A DNA stretch of 64,000 nucleotides from positions 2,846,483-2,910,482 of the forward strand of contig JAJEKV010000071.1 of the NCBI GenBank assembly GCA_021234155.1, in the 5' to 3' direction. The notes below the pieces were generated by a model, which saw only the letters and a program-made list of their open reading frames with translations, was not told the origin of the DNA and searched no databases. Positions 1 to 13,200 of the stretch are shown here, one piece after another (the stretch's first letter is position 1; every line of letters begins with the position of its first letter). This DNA comes from Isoetes taiwanensis (Eukaryota > Streptophyta > Lycopodiopsida > Isoetales > Isoetaceae). The position numbers were made by a program, and so were the translations under genes.

Positions 1-104
1 GCTTTTAAAATGCCAGAATGTGGATTAGCCACCAACCTATATCATGAAATCTACCTTTTTAATCAAGCATAGGAAGAAATGATTTGCTACTCAATTTCAG
101 ACCT

Positions 105-341
105 TCAAGACTCAATTTTGGATGACATAGCTTGAATATTTGACACAGTTATATATTTAATGCAGTCGAGATACAAAGCCCATTTTTCTTGTCCAGTAAC
201 AAACATACAATTTGCACCTTCTGATAGCAGCTTGTCCAAAAAAACAGCTTTGCTTCCACAGCCACGGAAATAATCCAATACATCACCAGAGTAGGAAGAT
301 TGCTGTCGAGATCTGTATATGTTGTTTAAGCCACTAATTGA
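105..341 (-). CDS. C-terminal fragment of a methyltransferase-like protein (partial)
   Basis: The minus strand is open for about 78 codons and ends at a TGA at 107-105. There is no ATG near its 5' end, so it looks like a last exon or a broken gene. The readable protein contains DVLDYFRGCGSKAVFLDKLL and then CMFVTGQEKWALYLDCI. The DxFxGxG-like segment followed by a hydrophobic strand and an acidic stretch resembles the SAM-binding motif I region found at the C-terminus of permuted (beta-class) N6/N4 DNA methyltransferases. The same layout occurs in the gene at 60951-62150, but here a stop follows directly and no phosphatase domain is seen. The family assignment is inference from motif shape; no catalytic motif is in view. 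The open frame itself is directly seen. Confidence 0.45.
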   Translation of the reverse strand, partial: SISGLNNIYRSRQQSSYSGDVLDYFRGCGSKAVFLDKLLSEGANCMFVTGQEKWALYLDCIKYITVSNIQAMSSKIES

Positions 342-2599
342 TCAGCCTAAATGGCTCCATCCTCTGTTTGCACTAATCATTCTTTTGAATAGAAAGCAAG
401 CTAAACTGCAATCCATTAATAGAATATTCGGCAGTGCGCCAGAATGAGAGCCAACCCAAGGCTGCGTTGTTCAGTGTGCTGCTCCGAGATGATACAGATC
501 TGTGAGTGCCGGGGTTCCATTTAAAATGGGCGCAGGATTATGTTACCCTGCTTGCCGCTGAAATGAAACCTACCAACAAAAATGCGGCTATCTTCTACTC
601 TGACTTCGCGCAAGCAGGCTACAGCTTGTGGCATGCCTAAAAATTGAAGTTATTATGACAGACTGCTCTACGCGTTGCCATCATCGCTGCCGGATCCTTC
701 TTCCATTGCACATACATGACCTATTATTATCCGCCAAAAATAAGGTACGCAATGCCGGCCCTGCAAAGGAAGCCTGGAGGTACCTGCAAAGGGAAGTAGA
801 GAAGGAAAGCCTCAAGACGCCCACCTCATAGCCTGTGCCTTATTACCGTTATCTTAAGAAGCCCAGAGAAGTCGCAGAGATCGCCGTCATTGGCTGTGGT
901 TAAATCCGCCCTGTCCTTAGGGTTTAGCCTTCCCTGTATGTTACGTGACTTTTTTCTTGACGTGATTTTTAGCCCTTGATTGACTACTAAATCTCACCGT
1001 CGATCTAGTGGCTACCCATTACACAACATTATAATATAGCATATGTTTCGCCTTTCATTCTCGATGGCCTTTTACAAGACGATCCATGCCTTTCAGATGC
1101 CCACCGACCACTCTAATCGCTCACCTATTAGCCTTTTTCCCAATCACGTATACCATATAAATAGTCTCAAAATCAGGCATCCTTTCTTCCTAAAGTCAAA
1201 ATGAAGCAAATATTACTGCCCGTGTGCAAGTCCGCGCAAAGAATGGTGCTCTTTATGAAGTTTCAAGTGCCCGCTTAAAACGCATATGCTTAGATCACCC
1301 ACTCTTCGAGAAACATATAACCTTTTGCTTCCTCCTCCGCTGTTCTCAAGCTTATGGACGCCGACTTCCACATCGTGCTTATACCCTAATCTTGAGTGCA
1401 TGCCTCAGTGAAACTCATCATCTCCATGATGCAATACAAAAAAGAGACGCATTAAGAACCCCTATTCCAATAAGTAAATATCAACCTCATTCTTTTCCAA
1501 TCCAAATTGTAATGACTAATGCACCATGATGGTTTTTTTTTCATGTCTAACCTCGTGATTTGATACTCTCTATTTTATCAGCTGGCCTTTATCATCACAT
1601 CGCCTCGCAGTGAAATTTTAACCGACATCACTTCACAAATTTGAATAACACAATAGGTTTTATTTTAAGAAAACTAGAACCTAAGATATTGCATTTGTAA
1701 CGCCCATATAAGTCTCTAACCACCCTATCCCTGATTATCCGGAGAGAAATCTACCATTGCCATATAGTCATAGCAGACCGCCTTTTCTTCCCACTCTTAT
1801 TACTCTCACCGTGACGTTTGGCTCTACTAGTTTGTGCCAACACTTTCTTAGCCAGTTGATGGGCATCCTTTTCAAAGCCTTTTGATTCATCCAAGTTGTA
1901 TTCCACGCAATAGATCCTTATCTTTTTAGACCTCTCTCGCTTAGGACTAGTTAAATTTGCTACCGTGATGAATCATATTTCCAGCTTGTGCTTAGATAGT
2001 CATTATTCATCCGTATACCTTCTGTAATCACCTTTCTAGTTCTAGCCCCATCATTCGAGGCCCAAAAGCCTTCCTCTATCTTTCATGAGAGCTGAGTAGG
2101 AAGCTTCTCCAGCCATCCTTCGTCTGCTGTAGTAATCAACTCTAATCCCGTGATGGGGTACAAAGACAAATTGGCTTCACAGCTAACGATCGTGCTGGTC
2201 TTAAGGAAGACCACCACTGCTGGGGGTCTTGATCTTTTTTCCTCTCACCCAAGTAGAGGACTCAGCTCAGTTCAAGGGAGGTCCTGCCTAGCCTAAGTCC
2301 TTCTTTAGGGTTCAAGTGAGGCTCACTTCTAGCCTCTAAGTCCTTCTAACACTCCCAGGATTCATGGCACAGAGGAAATCCATGAAGCTAGTAATATACA
2401 ACAAGGAGCAAAGCAAAGAACAATATCTAAAAGCCTGTGAAAACTCCCTAAGCTGCGCTTCATTGTCCATGTCAGCGTCAGGAGCTTCCGCAGAAGGCAT
2501 GCATGATCGAAATTTTATGTGCACGTGTATTAATCCAAAGACCCAACGCTGCTATTAATTGTTTCTGGTTCTTAACGCATTGCGTTCTTTGGTATGATT
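342..2599. other. No gene recognised
   Basis: Only short open frames with no family resemblance. A perfect 7-bp hairpin (TGGTCTT-AAGG-AAGACCA) lies at 2196-2213, and short CTAAGTCCTTCT-type repeats lie at about 2290-2350. No tRNA, rRNA or convincing promoter was seen. Confidence 0.5.
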
Positions 2600-3431
2600 C
2601 GCCATCTTTTGTCATGGGGAGACTTTCGTACTAGATTTCGCTATAGCCAGATGGGACTACAACTGGGTCAGCTTTTTACACCCACTGCGGCAAAGAACCA
2701 CAGCCTATGTGCCTTATTTGGGATATGTGGATGCACGTGTATAGTTTTCTAAAGTTTGTTTCTTCCCACGTACGTGCCGCTTTAGATTGTATTCTTCCCC
2801 ATCCCAAAGATCAGCATTTTCTGTGTCTTTCAAATCCATGGAAAAGTGTTTGGATGTGACATGATAAATTGCTCCACCCTAAAGTACCAAGGCTTATATG
2901 GGCAAATTCTCCATAGATGTGTTCATGGAATGCCCGAGTCCTTATCGCTCCTCTATGTGGCCAATGTGTTGAAACTATCGAACATCAGCTTCTTCTTGTG
3001 CGATCATTCGGCTTGCTTGGGCGCGGGTTGTTCACTCTTTCAATGTGTTCCCCACTAGCCAAGCAGATCCTACTTGCACTTTATCCCCATGTTTGGCCCC
3101 ACATGTGAAGCTGCATTTCCATTCATTTAGTTGGATTTTGTGGCTCCATCCGCAGAGGGAGACGCTTGTGCACACATCTCTCCGACGCCACTTCCATTGT
3201 GCTCAGAAGATCACTTAAAGTTTATCGTTGTTTCATCTCGAATATGGATAAAAAGATAATTAAGGCATGTATTTTACTTGTCCTTCCTTCCTTCCTTCTT
3301 ATGCATGTATCGTGTTTTTGCCTAGTCGGGATCAGCTCAATGCACTCAGGGTTTTTATTCCCTGTGATGTGCATTGTGTAATGACTTTTGTTCTTGCTAA
3401 TAAAAAGAGTCTCACCAAAAAAAAAAAACAA
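2600..3431 (+). mobile_element. 5'-truncated LINE (non-LTR retrotransposon) 3' end
   Basis: The stretch ends with TAATAAAAAGAGTCTCACC followed by a run of 12 or 13 A (about 3418-3430), a typical LINE 3' end with a polyadenylation-like signal and A tail. Upstream, two overlapping frames carry pieces of the RT-associated zinc-binding domain (zf-RVT): APLCGQCVETIEH in one frame (about 2950-2990) and FFLCDHSACLGAG in the other (about 2988-3025). Together they give the C-x2-C...E-x-I-E-H...C order typical of plant L1-type elements. One frameshift between them shows the copy is dead. Further upstream a faint LLHPKVPRLIWAN-like piece fits the sequence that usually precedes this domain. The 5' limit is approximate. 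Confidence 0.6.
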
Positions 3432-5707
3432 CATTCTCAATATGACACATCTAAATTATGAAAAATCAAACTCTTCATGAGTTAAGAAAATGGCAACATC
3501 TTGTGTCTAAGAACATCTACAATATAGGATTCCCTCTAAATTTAGGTAATCCTTACGCATGTGATCCTGCTACACACCCCGTCCAAAACATTTATTTGTC
3601 AGCCCAAATCTATAGTTCAAGATATATAACACATATCTTCATCCCATTTCACCAACACATATTCCAAACGACAAATGGCCACTGGGATCAAATCTATTCT
3701 ATATGGTATATATTTTATAATAGGCAACCATGCCCTTGGTTCTTTCCATCAAGAGCAATTTAGGATGGGAATCCCAATTCAACCTTCACATTTGTTGTTT
3801 GTTTTTTTGCACACAAGAGTAAGGGTGTGGCTAGTCAAGTACTACCATAGTCTGTTTGGAAAAATGTCCCGAGTTGTATAGGATTTCGAGATGAAGTGAT
3901 AAAGAAAAGCTTAAAATTCTATCATTAAGAACCAACATGTAGATGATCTATTTCGACTATACATATAATTTGATTATTATTATTGATGTATACATTAATA
4001 TCTATTAAATGTTCTCTCGTAGAAGCTGTCATTTTCAACATAGTCTTCCTTTTGTTCTATTCATCAAAAGTCCAAAAATTGCTTGGCATTTTTAAGAATT
4101 TTCCTATTTAAATGGTCATTATTACTTCTTCTCAGTGCCAAATTAGCTTTCAATTTTGGATCAGCGTTTCCATATTTCATAGAGGCAAACAATTTGATGC
4201 ATCAAGCCTAAAAATAGAGTTTTACTTGCTTGAATATGGCACATATTTTCTTCTACCTAACTTCGTTTATGCTCCATGGAATACTAATATATGGAGGGTA
4301 CACCAAGATGTACTTGTTAGTTGCTCAAGAGTCCAACTAGGAAGCTTAGGCACCTAAGGAGTGGAGGGTAGTATCCAAATGAGAAATATGGACCAAATGC
4401 AATGTTGGAATTTATATAGTCTGCTCATATAAAAATGCCAACAAAAGTGTAAATACGGTATAAATGTGAGTTTGGCTTTTAACGGTACCTAGTATCACCA
4501 TTAAATGGATGATCCAGGAACAACTTGATCAATTAGTAGAGCCACCATTATTTGGCATCACTTGTAAATTCTCCTCTAAAACATACATTCTTTATCTTGG
4601 AGCTTTTGTTGTGGAAACTATGAGACAAAAAAAAAGTGACGTATGATTCCCATGATTGGTCATTTTACTATAATATTGTTTGATAATTGTTTGAATACTA
4701 AAACTATGCAATAAGATACATTTGGGTCTGAAATAAATGCATGTTGCCATTAATCCAATTCTCTTTAAGAAATAGCCCCACCATTTGCACAAGTGTGCCG
4801 TAGTGCTAGTTTGTTTGTGTTAGGCAGACACCATGATGTCAAAACAGTGGTATAGGAGGTAGCTTGCTCTCTATTGTACTTGTTTGTAAGAGCTCCAAAG
4901 AAATGAATAGGAGAAACTTTTTTCTTTGTAGGTTCGTGCAGGTGCCCTTTTTGAACTTGCCTGAATGCTTAATTGCTTCAGAGAAAAACACTAAATTGGG
5001 ACATGAGGCCAAGCCGACAATCTATATATATCATGTGGGATGTTGTTAATCTAGCAAAACGTTGGTGCTTAATCCGACCATCTAGTTGGTTATTTGGCCA
5101 TTCAATATCAACCAGGTCGTTAATCTTGTAAAAAGACCATAAATTTCAATTGGATGGTTCTTGCTGCTCTATGGGCAATTTGATCTACTTTAAAAAGCAT
5201 GCCAATTGTTTTGTATGTACTTATTCTTTTCTGTCAATTAAACTGCGCAGTTTTTCATGGCTGATACTGGGTGGCAGGATTAACAACATAATGCGTGAGC
5301 CGCATTACAAACTTATATACAAAGAGGAGGATGTTTTTACAAAATCAATGTCAAAACAAAGCCAAATTAATCCTCTTGTTCGAAAGATTATATAAGGGTC
5401 ATTGCCCAGAGAAAAGAAAGAACTGGACTTTGTGATGTTAGCATTTAGAACTAGATTTCAAGCAGCCAAACCATAGTAGCAAACATAGAAAACTATGGAT
5501 TTATAACAATCCATTGTTGTTATCAACAGATGATTCATAAAAAACACAGAAGGGTTATAGATTTGAGCATACGCATCTAGTGCCACTTTGCGAATGATAA
5601 AGAATAATTGGATAGTAGCATTGAATTAGCACAAAATAGTATCACAAATTGCAATAAAGCATATAACTACTAGGGGCAACAAGCCCTTGAAAGCATGCAT
5701 AAGTAAA
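3432..5707. other. No gene recognised
   Basis: AT-rich sequence with short unrelated open frames only (for example 3458-3763 and 4112-4357). I see no repeats, RNA genes or recognisable protein remnants. Confidence 0.5.
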
Positions 5708-6034
5708 TCATAAAACAACACACTTATTAGAATTTTTAAATGGACTGGGATGTCGATGTTTCCCTTGCTTGCGACGCTTCTTCTTGATTTGTTCTTGACT
5801 GACATGCTGCTTCTTGATTTGCTCTTCAAGCCTTTTCACATCTACCAAACGTGATCCACTTCTTGCAGCATATTCTTTGCGCTCTGGTTTCCTCAATGCC
5901 GAACCTATGAGCGCACTTTGGAGAGGAGATAGGTTCAAAGTTATTGTTAAAAGGCCATGATGCCCCACATTCTCTATCTTATGGCATTCATGCAAATTTA
6001 GTGTATAAAACATGGTGGTAAAAGCGAGAAGCAT
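5708..6034 (-). CDS. Hypothetical small basic ORF
   Basis: A 108-codon open frame. Its middle, ALRKPERKEYAARSGSRLVD, followed by a lysine- and glutamine-rich stretch (repeated EEQIKKQHVSQEQIKKKRR-type sequence), looks more like real coding than its neighbours and would form a charged helix. It could be a captured gene piece or an exon remnant. I do not recognise a family, and the N-terminal third is unconvincing. It lies just left of the Helitron-like end at 6231. No splice sites or promoter were identified. Confidence 0.25.
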   Translation of the reverse strand: MLLAFTTMFYTLNLHECHKIENVGHHGLLTITLNLSPLQSALIGSALRKPERKEYAARSGSRLVDVKRLEEQIKKQHVSQEQIKKKRRKQGKHRHPSPFKNSNKCVVL

Positions 6035-6230
6035 GCTATTATAAATTGTCCATAATTAGTTTTCTTTGTGTTTTGAAGTTGCTAAGGTAAGACTATGATC
6101 TTTGTGAATGTGTTATATTGCAAGTAGTATAATTGTAACGTCGAACAACGCTCGAGAATAGTAGTCTGGACCCTATGGATTTGAAGTCATGGATTTGATG
6201 TTGACCCACTCTCCATTGTATTCTATTTTA

Positions 6231-6258
6231 CTAGGAATGATGCCCAGCATTGCTAGGC
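6231..6258 (-). mobile_element. Helitron-like 3' terminus (hairpin plus CTAG)
   Basis: Read on the minus strand, a GC-rich hairpin (arms GCCTAGC and GCTGGGC, 6 of 7 paired, loop AAT) is followed 7 nt later by CTAG and then T. Helitrons end in a 16-20 nt hairpin shortly before CTRR and insert between A and T, so the arrangement fits. The same structure recurs at 54047-54074 in the same orientation. The 5' TC end was not located. Confidence 0.5.
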
Positions 6259-6361
6259 ATAAGCTAAGAACCTATAAATGATATATCAGCAATAAAAATA
6301 TTCTAGAAAATCCATTGTTAAAGTATCTCCACATTTTTCTCCCTTTATCATTTTCTAATTT

Positions 6362-6680
6362 CAGCTTCTAACCTTTTTGTTTTCCCTAATGTTCTATTTT
6401 TTCTTTTCTTTTTTTCTTATACATGTTTATTTTTTCTTTTTTCTGTTTATTTTTATTTTTTTACATCCATTTTTCTCCTTTCGCTTCCCTTCCTTTTTCT
6501 TCTTCCCATTTTTTCTTTTCCCTTTTTCTGATAGACTTTTTCCTTTTCGTCTTCCTCCTTCCCGATCCTTTCCCTCTTCCTCTTTTCCCATGCCCGTTTT
6601 CTCTTTCACTCCCCCTTTCCCCCTTCCTTTCTTTTTCCTTTTTCCTTTTCCCATATCCTTTCCACAATTTTTTTTTTAGC
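6362..6680 (+). repeat. Pyrimidine-rich low-complexity tract
   Basis: About 320 nt of almost pure C and T on this strand, without a fixed period. The long open frames across it (Phe/Leu/Ser-rich on plus, Lys/Glu/Arg-rich on minus) are artefacts of composition. It may be an expanded A-rich retroposon tail on the minus strand. Confidence 0.8.
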
Positions 6681-9600
6681 ACGCCAGCCTAACCAAGCAT
6701 GCAACCCTCCTTGCAATTTATACTTATCCACGTAGTATGTCCACCTCTATAAAACTGATGTAGAATAATTTCACTACGATTTTTTTCTTTAAAGATCTAC
6801 GTCAAGAAAAATTAGAAAATGGGTAAAAAAGCACAGAGATGGAAAAGTGCCATTTAATAATCAAGCCAGCATATTTTGTTTGCCTCCGCGACACGTGTGT
6901 CCTCCTCCAAGTTCATCAGCCTTGTGGTTCTCCCTTTACTCCAGTAATTTTCCTGGGTCCTCTTATTTCATTGCTAAGGCCGCGAATTGGCTCTATCCAT
7001 CCGCTTACCCAATACTGTAAACACTAAACCGTAAGATGTCGTGATTTACAAATAACCCGATCTCGCTTTCCCGCCTAGATGCATAAGTTCAAATTTAGAG
7101 AGAATGGATCGGGCACGTGCTTTTGCCCAATTTCTTCCTTCCATCTTCTGGCCCACTCTTGGTAAGTTTTCTTCTCTTATATTCTTCTTCTTTAGATTTA
7201 TGCCATTCTACACCGTGGCTTCTTTGAAAAAAGGTTCCGTCTCTTACTTGTGATTTGTTTCTCTCGCACTTACTGCCTGGCCGCGATGTCTTTACACAAT
7301 TTACGTTAACCTTGCACCTAGCTTTCCAGAATCGAAGGCCGCTTGCAAAATCGAAGCCACGGCGCTCTATTTAGTGAAGATTTAGATCTCGCTTTGATAT
7401 TACTCATAACCAGTCACATTTTTATTTCAAGACTACCACCCGTGAAATATAAACCGCCAATGCTTGCAAAAAGTAGATCAACGAATCTTCGGGTGGTAGT
7501 CTGGTAAACATAGGTTTTTCATTCATCATAGTAAAAACTTTGGGTGCAAGCGCGAAGAAATTGCCAAAGAAAAAAGCCGCTACATTCCCTTTTTTCAGTG
7601 GACGCTCTAAGTATGTTTATTCTCCGATTATGCCCTCTTTATCTGATTTTTATTGTCCTGATTTGTGGATGATTCAAATACCCAATGCTAATGCATGAAT
7701 CTGTACGGGGCTGGTACTTGGCTTCCTTTGAAATAGAGAGATATTAATGAGCTCTTGCACCTAGCTTAGCTAGCCATGAGTTAAAAATATAACATGGAAA
7801 TGTATAGATAGCAAATTGCTAGAACTTCGCTCGTAGATAGGTGAAAAACACATCTATCTCAGAGTTTCTATCATCGTTATATCTATAATATGTAGCATAA
7901 TAATGTGGGGTTTCTTTTGTGTTTTTGCACGCTTTTCTACAAAGGTTTTTCAGATTCTCATGCATGATTCGAATGGATGTACTAATGCGTATATCTAGGA
8001 GTAAAACATTTAGCCTGATTTAGCTTTTTTTTTCAATGGTCCAACATCCAAGGGCTCACAACAAAAGCCCTATTTTTATTTTTGGCGAATAACATGCAGT
8101 TTCTGGATAGTATCAGCATTCTTGCAAAATTAATGTTCTTGTTGGATCTGCTGTTTGTTGCCATAATCAACTGGTGGGCATTTTGGAGAGCCTTAATAGC
8201 ATTCCTGGAGTTGCAGGCCAACCTCCTTCCAAGAACTTTTCTGGAGCCATTTTGATCCTCAAATATTAGCCGTTGGGAATGGTCTTGATTGGCTATGGGC
8301 TCTTCACAGATGGATCGATCCAATATTCCCCATGTAAATCCTTTTGGTTCTGGCTTCAAAGGAGTCGTATTCTAGCGGAAGGCCCCGAGTTCCTAACTGA
8401 GATGAAGGTAATGTGATGCGCTTTAGAAACCATTGGTCCCCATGAATGGAAGATTCAGCTTTATTCAAAAAATTGAGCAAGGCAGGGGAAGAAACAGCCT
8501 TCCTATTTACCTTCAAATGATAAATGTTTTCTCAAATCCATTGTTATCTAACCATCTCCAAGAAAAATTTCACTCTTCTGGGTCCACATCTATCTCTTTA
8601 AATTCACGCCTGTGATTAGGCCAATGTGAGCAACTCATTGAAGAAAGAATCGAAGGATCCGCCTCAAATAGATTTTCATTTGGGGATGTGCAAGGTAGAG
8701 AGAAATCATTCTTTCTGTTAATAAAGTTCGCCAGAGAACCGCGGTTCTAACAGCCTGCTATCGCATGTGGGCGTGCGGGAAGTTCGGGCGGGCTGAAATG
8801 GGAAAAGGAATTTCGCGATGACAACTACCAATTGGTTGATGGAATAGAATTGCAGCAAGGATTTTGCCCCTTTGCGGACCGTATCGCTTTTAAACCCGAG
8901 CACCGAAAGCAAAGATGAATGTGATTGATGCAGAGTCATGTTTCTAGTCCCGAAGTGATCTCGCTTACAAACTCATCCCGGATCTTCAGCAAAAGAGCTT
9001 TCACAAAAGAATCAAGCTGCATGTTTCAAATTTAAAGGTAGGGAGTTACCAACTAGATGAAAGGTTCAAGATCCTGAGCATCGTCAAGATCCTACCGTTT
9101 CTAGATCCAAGGTAGAATGTAAAAGCTTCATTAGATATGGCGTTAGAGGTCCGCGAAACGGTGCTAGGTGCAAAACTCCGGGCAAGCAGCTGATTCAAAA
9201 AGGTGTACAAACGTAACCCATCTCAGATCTCAGATTGAATAAGGCAACCATGAAGAGGACCCGAGGTCGCAGTAGTGCTGATCTAGTCTCTTTGTTTCAA
9301 AGTATAAAAGTAAGCAAAGTGATGGCCATGGATAGCTCCTTCCCAGCCGTTTGACGTTGAGTTCCTACCCCTATAGTTGGTTTAAAGCGCGGAAGAATCT
9401 AAGCACTTCCTACTCACTAGAATTGAAGAAGCAACGCCGCAAACGGTTTTGCTTTTAAGGTAGTCATGGTATCTTGTTCATTCTTTCTCATCTTTTACAC
9501 GTAAACATCACTCTTTGCAATTTGATGTCTAGAAAGAAGTCTTCCTCGTGATTTCAACTGCTTATTATATCTATCCCTGTGATCAACAAGAAATTTTGAT

Positions 9601-9840
9601 GTGCTAAACTAGCATTGGCTTTTAAATTTCTAAATAAAAGGTTTTATAGCATATATACTTGGTATTACATTATGCTTTTAATATTATAGTCTATGTTTCC
9701 ATTTTACTGCTATATTCCCTTTTTTTTTTCTTAATGTCGCGATATTATATACATATATTGCTACATGTTTTAAATGTCTTTATATTATCGCCTGCTTTTT
9801 TTTATGGCCCTAAGGGCCAAAAATTTTTAGTATATTTAAC
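6681..9840. other. No gene recognised
   Basis: Mixed-composition sequence, slightly less AT-rich than its neighbours around 8000-9450. Short frames on both strands (8033-8359 and 8304-8516 on minus) show no recognisable domain. A 13-bp inverted repeat is listed separately. Confidence 0.5.
7430..7502. repeat. Perfect 13-bp inverted repeat
   Basis: AGACTACCACCCG at 7430-7442 pairs exactly with CGGGTGGTAGTCT at 7490-7502, with a 47-nt spacer. It could be a small hairpin-forming element or the end of a foldback transposon. No target duplication was seen. Confidence 0.7.
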
Positions 9841-10289
9841 TAACACATAACTACTATTGACATTAATAAATATAACCATTGATCCAAATACATTTAAATT
9901 AAATCCCCTTAAACCCCTCTTTTGGTTTGGGTGCATATTCACACTGGGGTGACGTAGTACGAGAGCCCTCATAATTGTATTTTTGCACGCATTTAAATCA
10001 ACACCATATAGTATTCGTTGAAATTTTATATAGTATTTTATAATCTTATTATACAAAGATGGAAGTGTGCACCCAGGTACTTGCATACACCCCTACAAAC
10101 GAGGTTCTAATGCATTTGCAGATTAAGGATTAAGGGGCTTAATATGCCAATCCCATGTTCTCGATGCTCCTGAGTCACCTCTGCGTGGTTGAATATGCAC
10201 CCAAACCAAAGGGGTTTAAGGGGGATTGAATTTAAAATGTGTTGGATCCAATGGTTATATTTATTAATGTCAATGGTAGTTATGTGTTA
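9841..10289. repeat. Foldback (MITE-like) element
   Basis: Two arms of about 117 nt, 9841-9957 and 10171-10289, are near-complete inverted copies. Left TAACACATAACTACTATTGA matches the reverse complement of the right arm, as do the GACATTAATAAATATAACCA and TTTGGTTTGGGTGCATATTC segments. The 213-nt loop between them is unrelated. This is the structure of a foldback or MITE-like element and could be transcribed into a long hairpin RNA. No clear target-site duplication was found. Confidence 0.8.
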
Positions 10290-13200
10290 CATACCGATAG
10301 GGTGCAGCTTTACCTATGTAGCACTATGTATGGATCCTCTTTACTAACATTATATTGCATAAAGATGGCAAAACTTGGAGGGAGGATTTTACCGGGATTC
10401 ACATCTAGCTTGTAGTGATCTACATTTAGGCTTCCAAAGTTTCTTTGAAAAGAAAGGTTTTATTTTTATTGATGTATATAATGTTACTCATCTTTGCTAC
10501 AAATATTAAAAATCATTTTTGCGTGCTATAGAACTATTTATTTTTGTTTAATATCTACTTTGAATTGTAGGTCTCAGAATTGTCTGATGGTGACCTTTAT
10601 ATGGATAGATACCTGCTGGTGTAATGCAGCTTAGATGTTTTTCCCTGCTAGTAGATGCTTAGTAATGCTTTTACCCTTTGAGAAGGCCTGTGATAATATC
10701 CATTGGTTTGCTAACTTTGATCCGTCAGCTGAATTTTTGAGGTAATCAGAATGATGGAGGTATTTCAAAATGAATCAGCTGCATCAATATTGGTCCAATT
10801 CAACTGTGATACATAACTCCCGCTTTGTCCTTCCCGAGAGGTCTACAATTTTTATCTCTTTGTTGGAATGTAATCCAAGAAATGTCAAATTGCTATGCAA
10901 ACTTATTTGCTCCAGCTCATAATGATAAAAGCGTAACACCTAAAACGGGTTGCCCGCGAACTCCTCAATGCAAATTCGGTGCATCTAAAATGTCACTTAT
11001 CTTAACAAATTATGTTGCAAAGTGGTCAAAAGGCGTTGCCACTAAAATGATCAAATTTGTTGCTTGTGATAGATCCGACAAGTAATCGAAACTAACAATG
11101 AAACAAATAAGAATATCCCAAGGAGCATGCTATTTACTCAATATCATCAATCCTGCAATATATATTTCATTCTTTTGTTCTTCCCTCTCTAAACATAGAA
11201 AGGTACTTCTTTACAGCTTGGAACCTTGGTGGTGGAGGAACATGCTAAAGATGCTTTCGTGAGTTCATTGGGTTTATCTTTAGGTCATGTTCACCAACCA
11301 CTGGGCCGCTTCTTCTTCTCATGCATCAGCTTATGCCAAATCCTTCATTCGCTTTTATAAGCTCAGAAGTTTGCATCACTTACAGACCCCTGCTCACTCT
11401 CCTCACATAAATCACCGCCATGACAAAACCTAGAAGCACTAAACTTCAGTAGGCTCAAGATCACTAGGAGCTCTTGCCCCCTGCCTATTACATGTCACGG
11501 CTAATCCATCACCCCGGAGAATGCATATTCACACTCCACTTTTCCTGTCCTGTTTGTCCACAATGTCCACCATTTTGTTTAACACTAGAGTTGTCCCCTT
11601 TACACCATAAAATGGTTCATTTGTACAGCTTCGCTTTTAAAATTCATATAAAATCAATGACATAAAATTCGCTAAACCCTTTCTACATGTTAATATATGT
11701 ACAGTCATATTAAAATGAAAATAGTTTTAAAAATGTATATACCCCTAAAATTAAAAGTTATGCTTAGGTGAATCAAGGGGGTCAAGTCAAGTTTGTTTAT
11801 GTCATATATCGTAAAACCGTCTTCAAACAAAAGGATTTTTTTGATTTTTTTCATTATAATGGTATTTTCTATACTTCTAGATAAGGATGAATACACAAAA
11901 ACCTTGTTCCAATCCGATGTCTAGAAGAAGATATGCCACAAACATGACTGTCAAAATACTGCTTTTCTCGATCTCAATAATGGTTCCTGTAAGGCTGTTT
12001 CCAATTAAAATTCTATAACTTTGCATGAAAATGATTTTTACTATCAAAGTTTGGTATATAAGTAGTTGACTAATTGTTTTATGCATAAAAAAATATTTGT
12101 TGGTCACAGAATTTGAAGCTTTCAAATTTTGGACTTATGGTAACAATTTTAAGTGACTTTTAATCGATGTTTATTTTGTTATATTTGAATGAAATTTATT
12201 GAAATAGTATGTCATTGAAAAAATTATATATGAATGCTTGTATGGATATGAGACCAATGGAAAAACAAGTAAAGAAAAAAGAGCAAAAGGTACCATCATA
12301 GATAAATCGAATAGTGTCTTCTCACCTAAGACCATTAATGGGTCCACAAAAGTTCATTTAAATCAATAACTTTACCTTATTCGATCTCAGCTGAATTTTA
12401 GGAATATTAGTATTTCATGCAGATCCTCTATCAATAAAAAATATCTATTGCTAGGGTTTGAGCTAAAACTTTAGTATTATTCCAAGTTATCATCAAATGC
12501 TTCCATTTATTCCCAGACTGTGCCTTTAAAATGAACTTCAAACACCATATTTCCAAAGCTTCCCAAAGTTATGATATAATGCAAGATGAATCAATGAAAA
12601 AATAGAAAAAGGTATGACTAAAGAAGATCAAGATAGATCAAGCATGTCGATGCCAATTATTGGTCCACATGACCCCTCATTTAAAAGTCAGCAGTCATCA
12701 ATATCTTAATCACCCTTTTAGAATATGGTTATTTACATTATATATGGATAACATTAGTTGATTAGGAGGATTGTCTATCTAAAAAGGTATATCGGCACAA
12801 ACTTAAGCAATTAAGGGCTACTTGAATGTATGAGAAAGTCCACTCACACCTTCAAAGATTATCTTATAGATAATGAGAAATCATAATATCATGTTGTAGG
12901 GACAAAATGAATAGGCTCGAAGCAGAAATAACAGAGAAATGTTTTCAATCCAAATTTGGTTTAATCTCCTAACTCAGAATAGTCCATGCTTATTTATATT
13001 CAAATCTTGTATATATTATAAGATTCTAAAGATGAAATTTGAGATATATATTGCCAACAAAGGTTCAGTAACTATAGCCTAGTCATAAAAATGATCTATA
13101 TGTACTATGGTCCTACTTAGACTACAACACTTTGGAGCAAAACACATTGTCTAACCTTTTATAACAAAGGGAAAGTAAGTAGGTTTCTTCATTTTTTTCT

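Noticed and set aside
8033-8516. Two overlapping minus-strand frames of 108 and 70 codons, considered as an RNase H or LINE remnant
   Set aside because: No catalytic residues or conserved boxes could be placed, and the resemblance was too loose.
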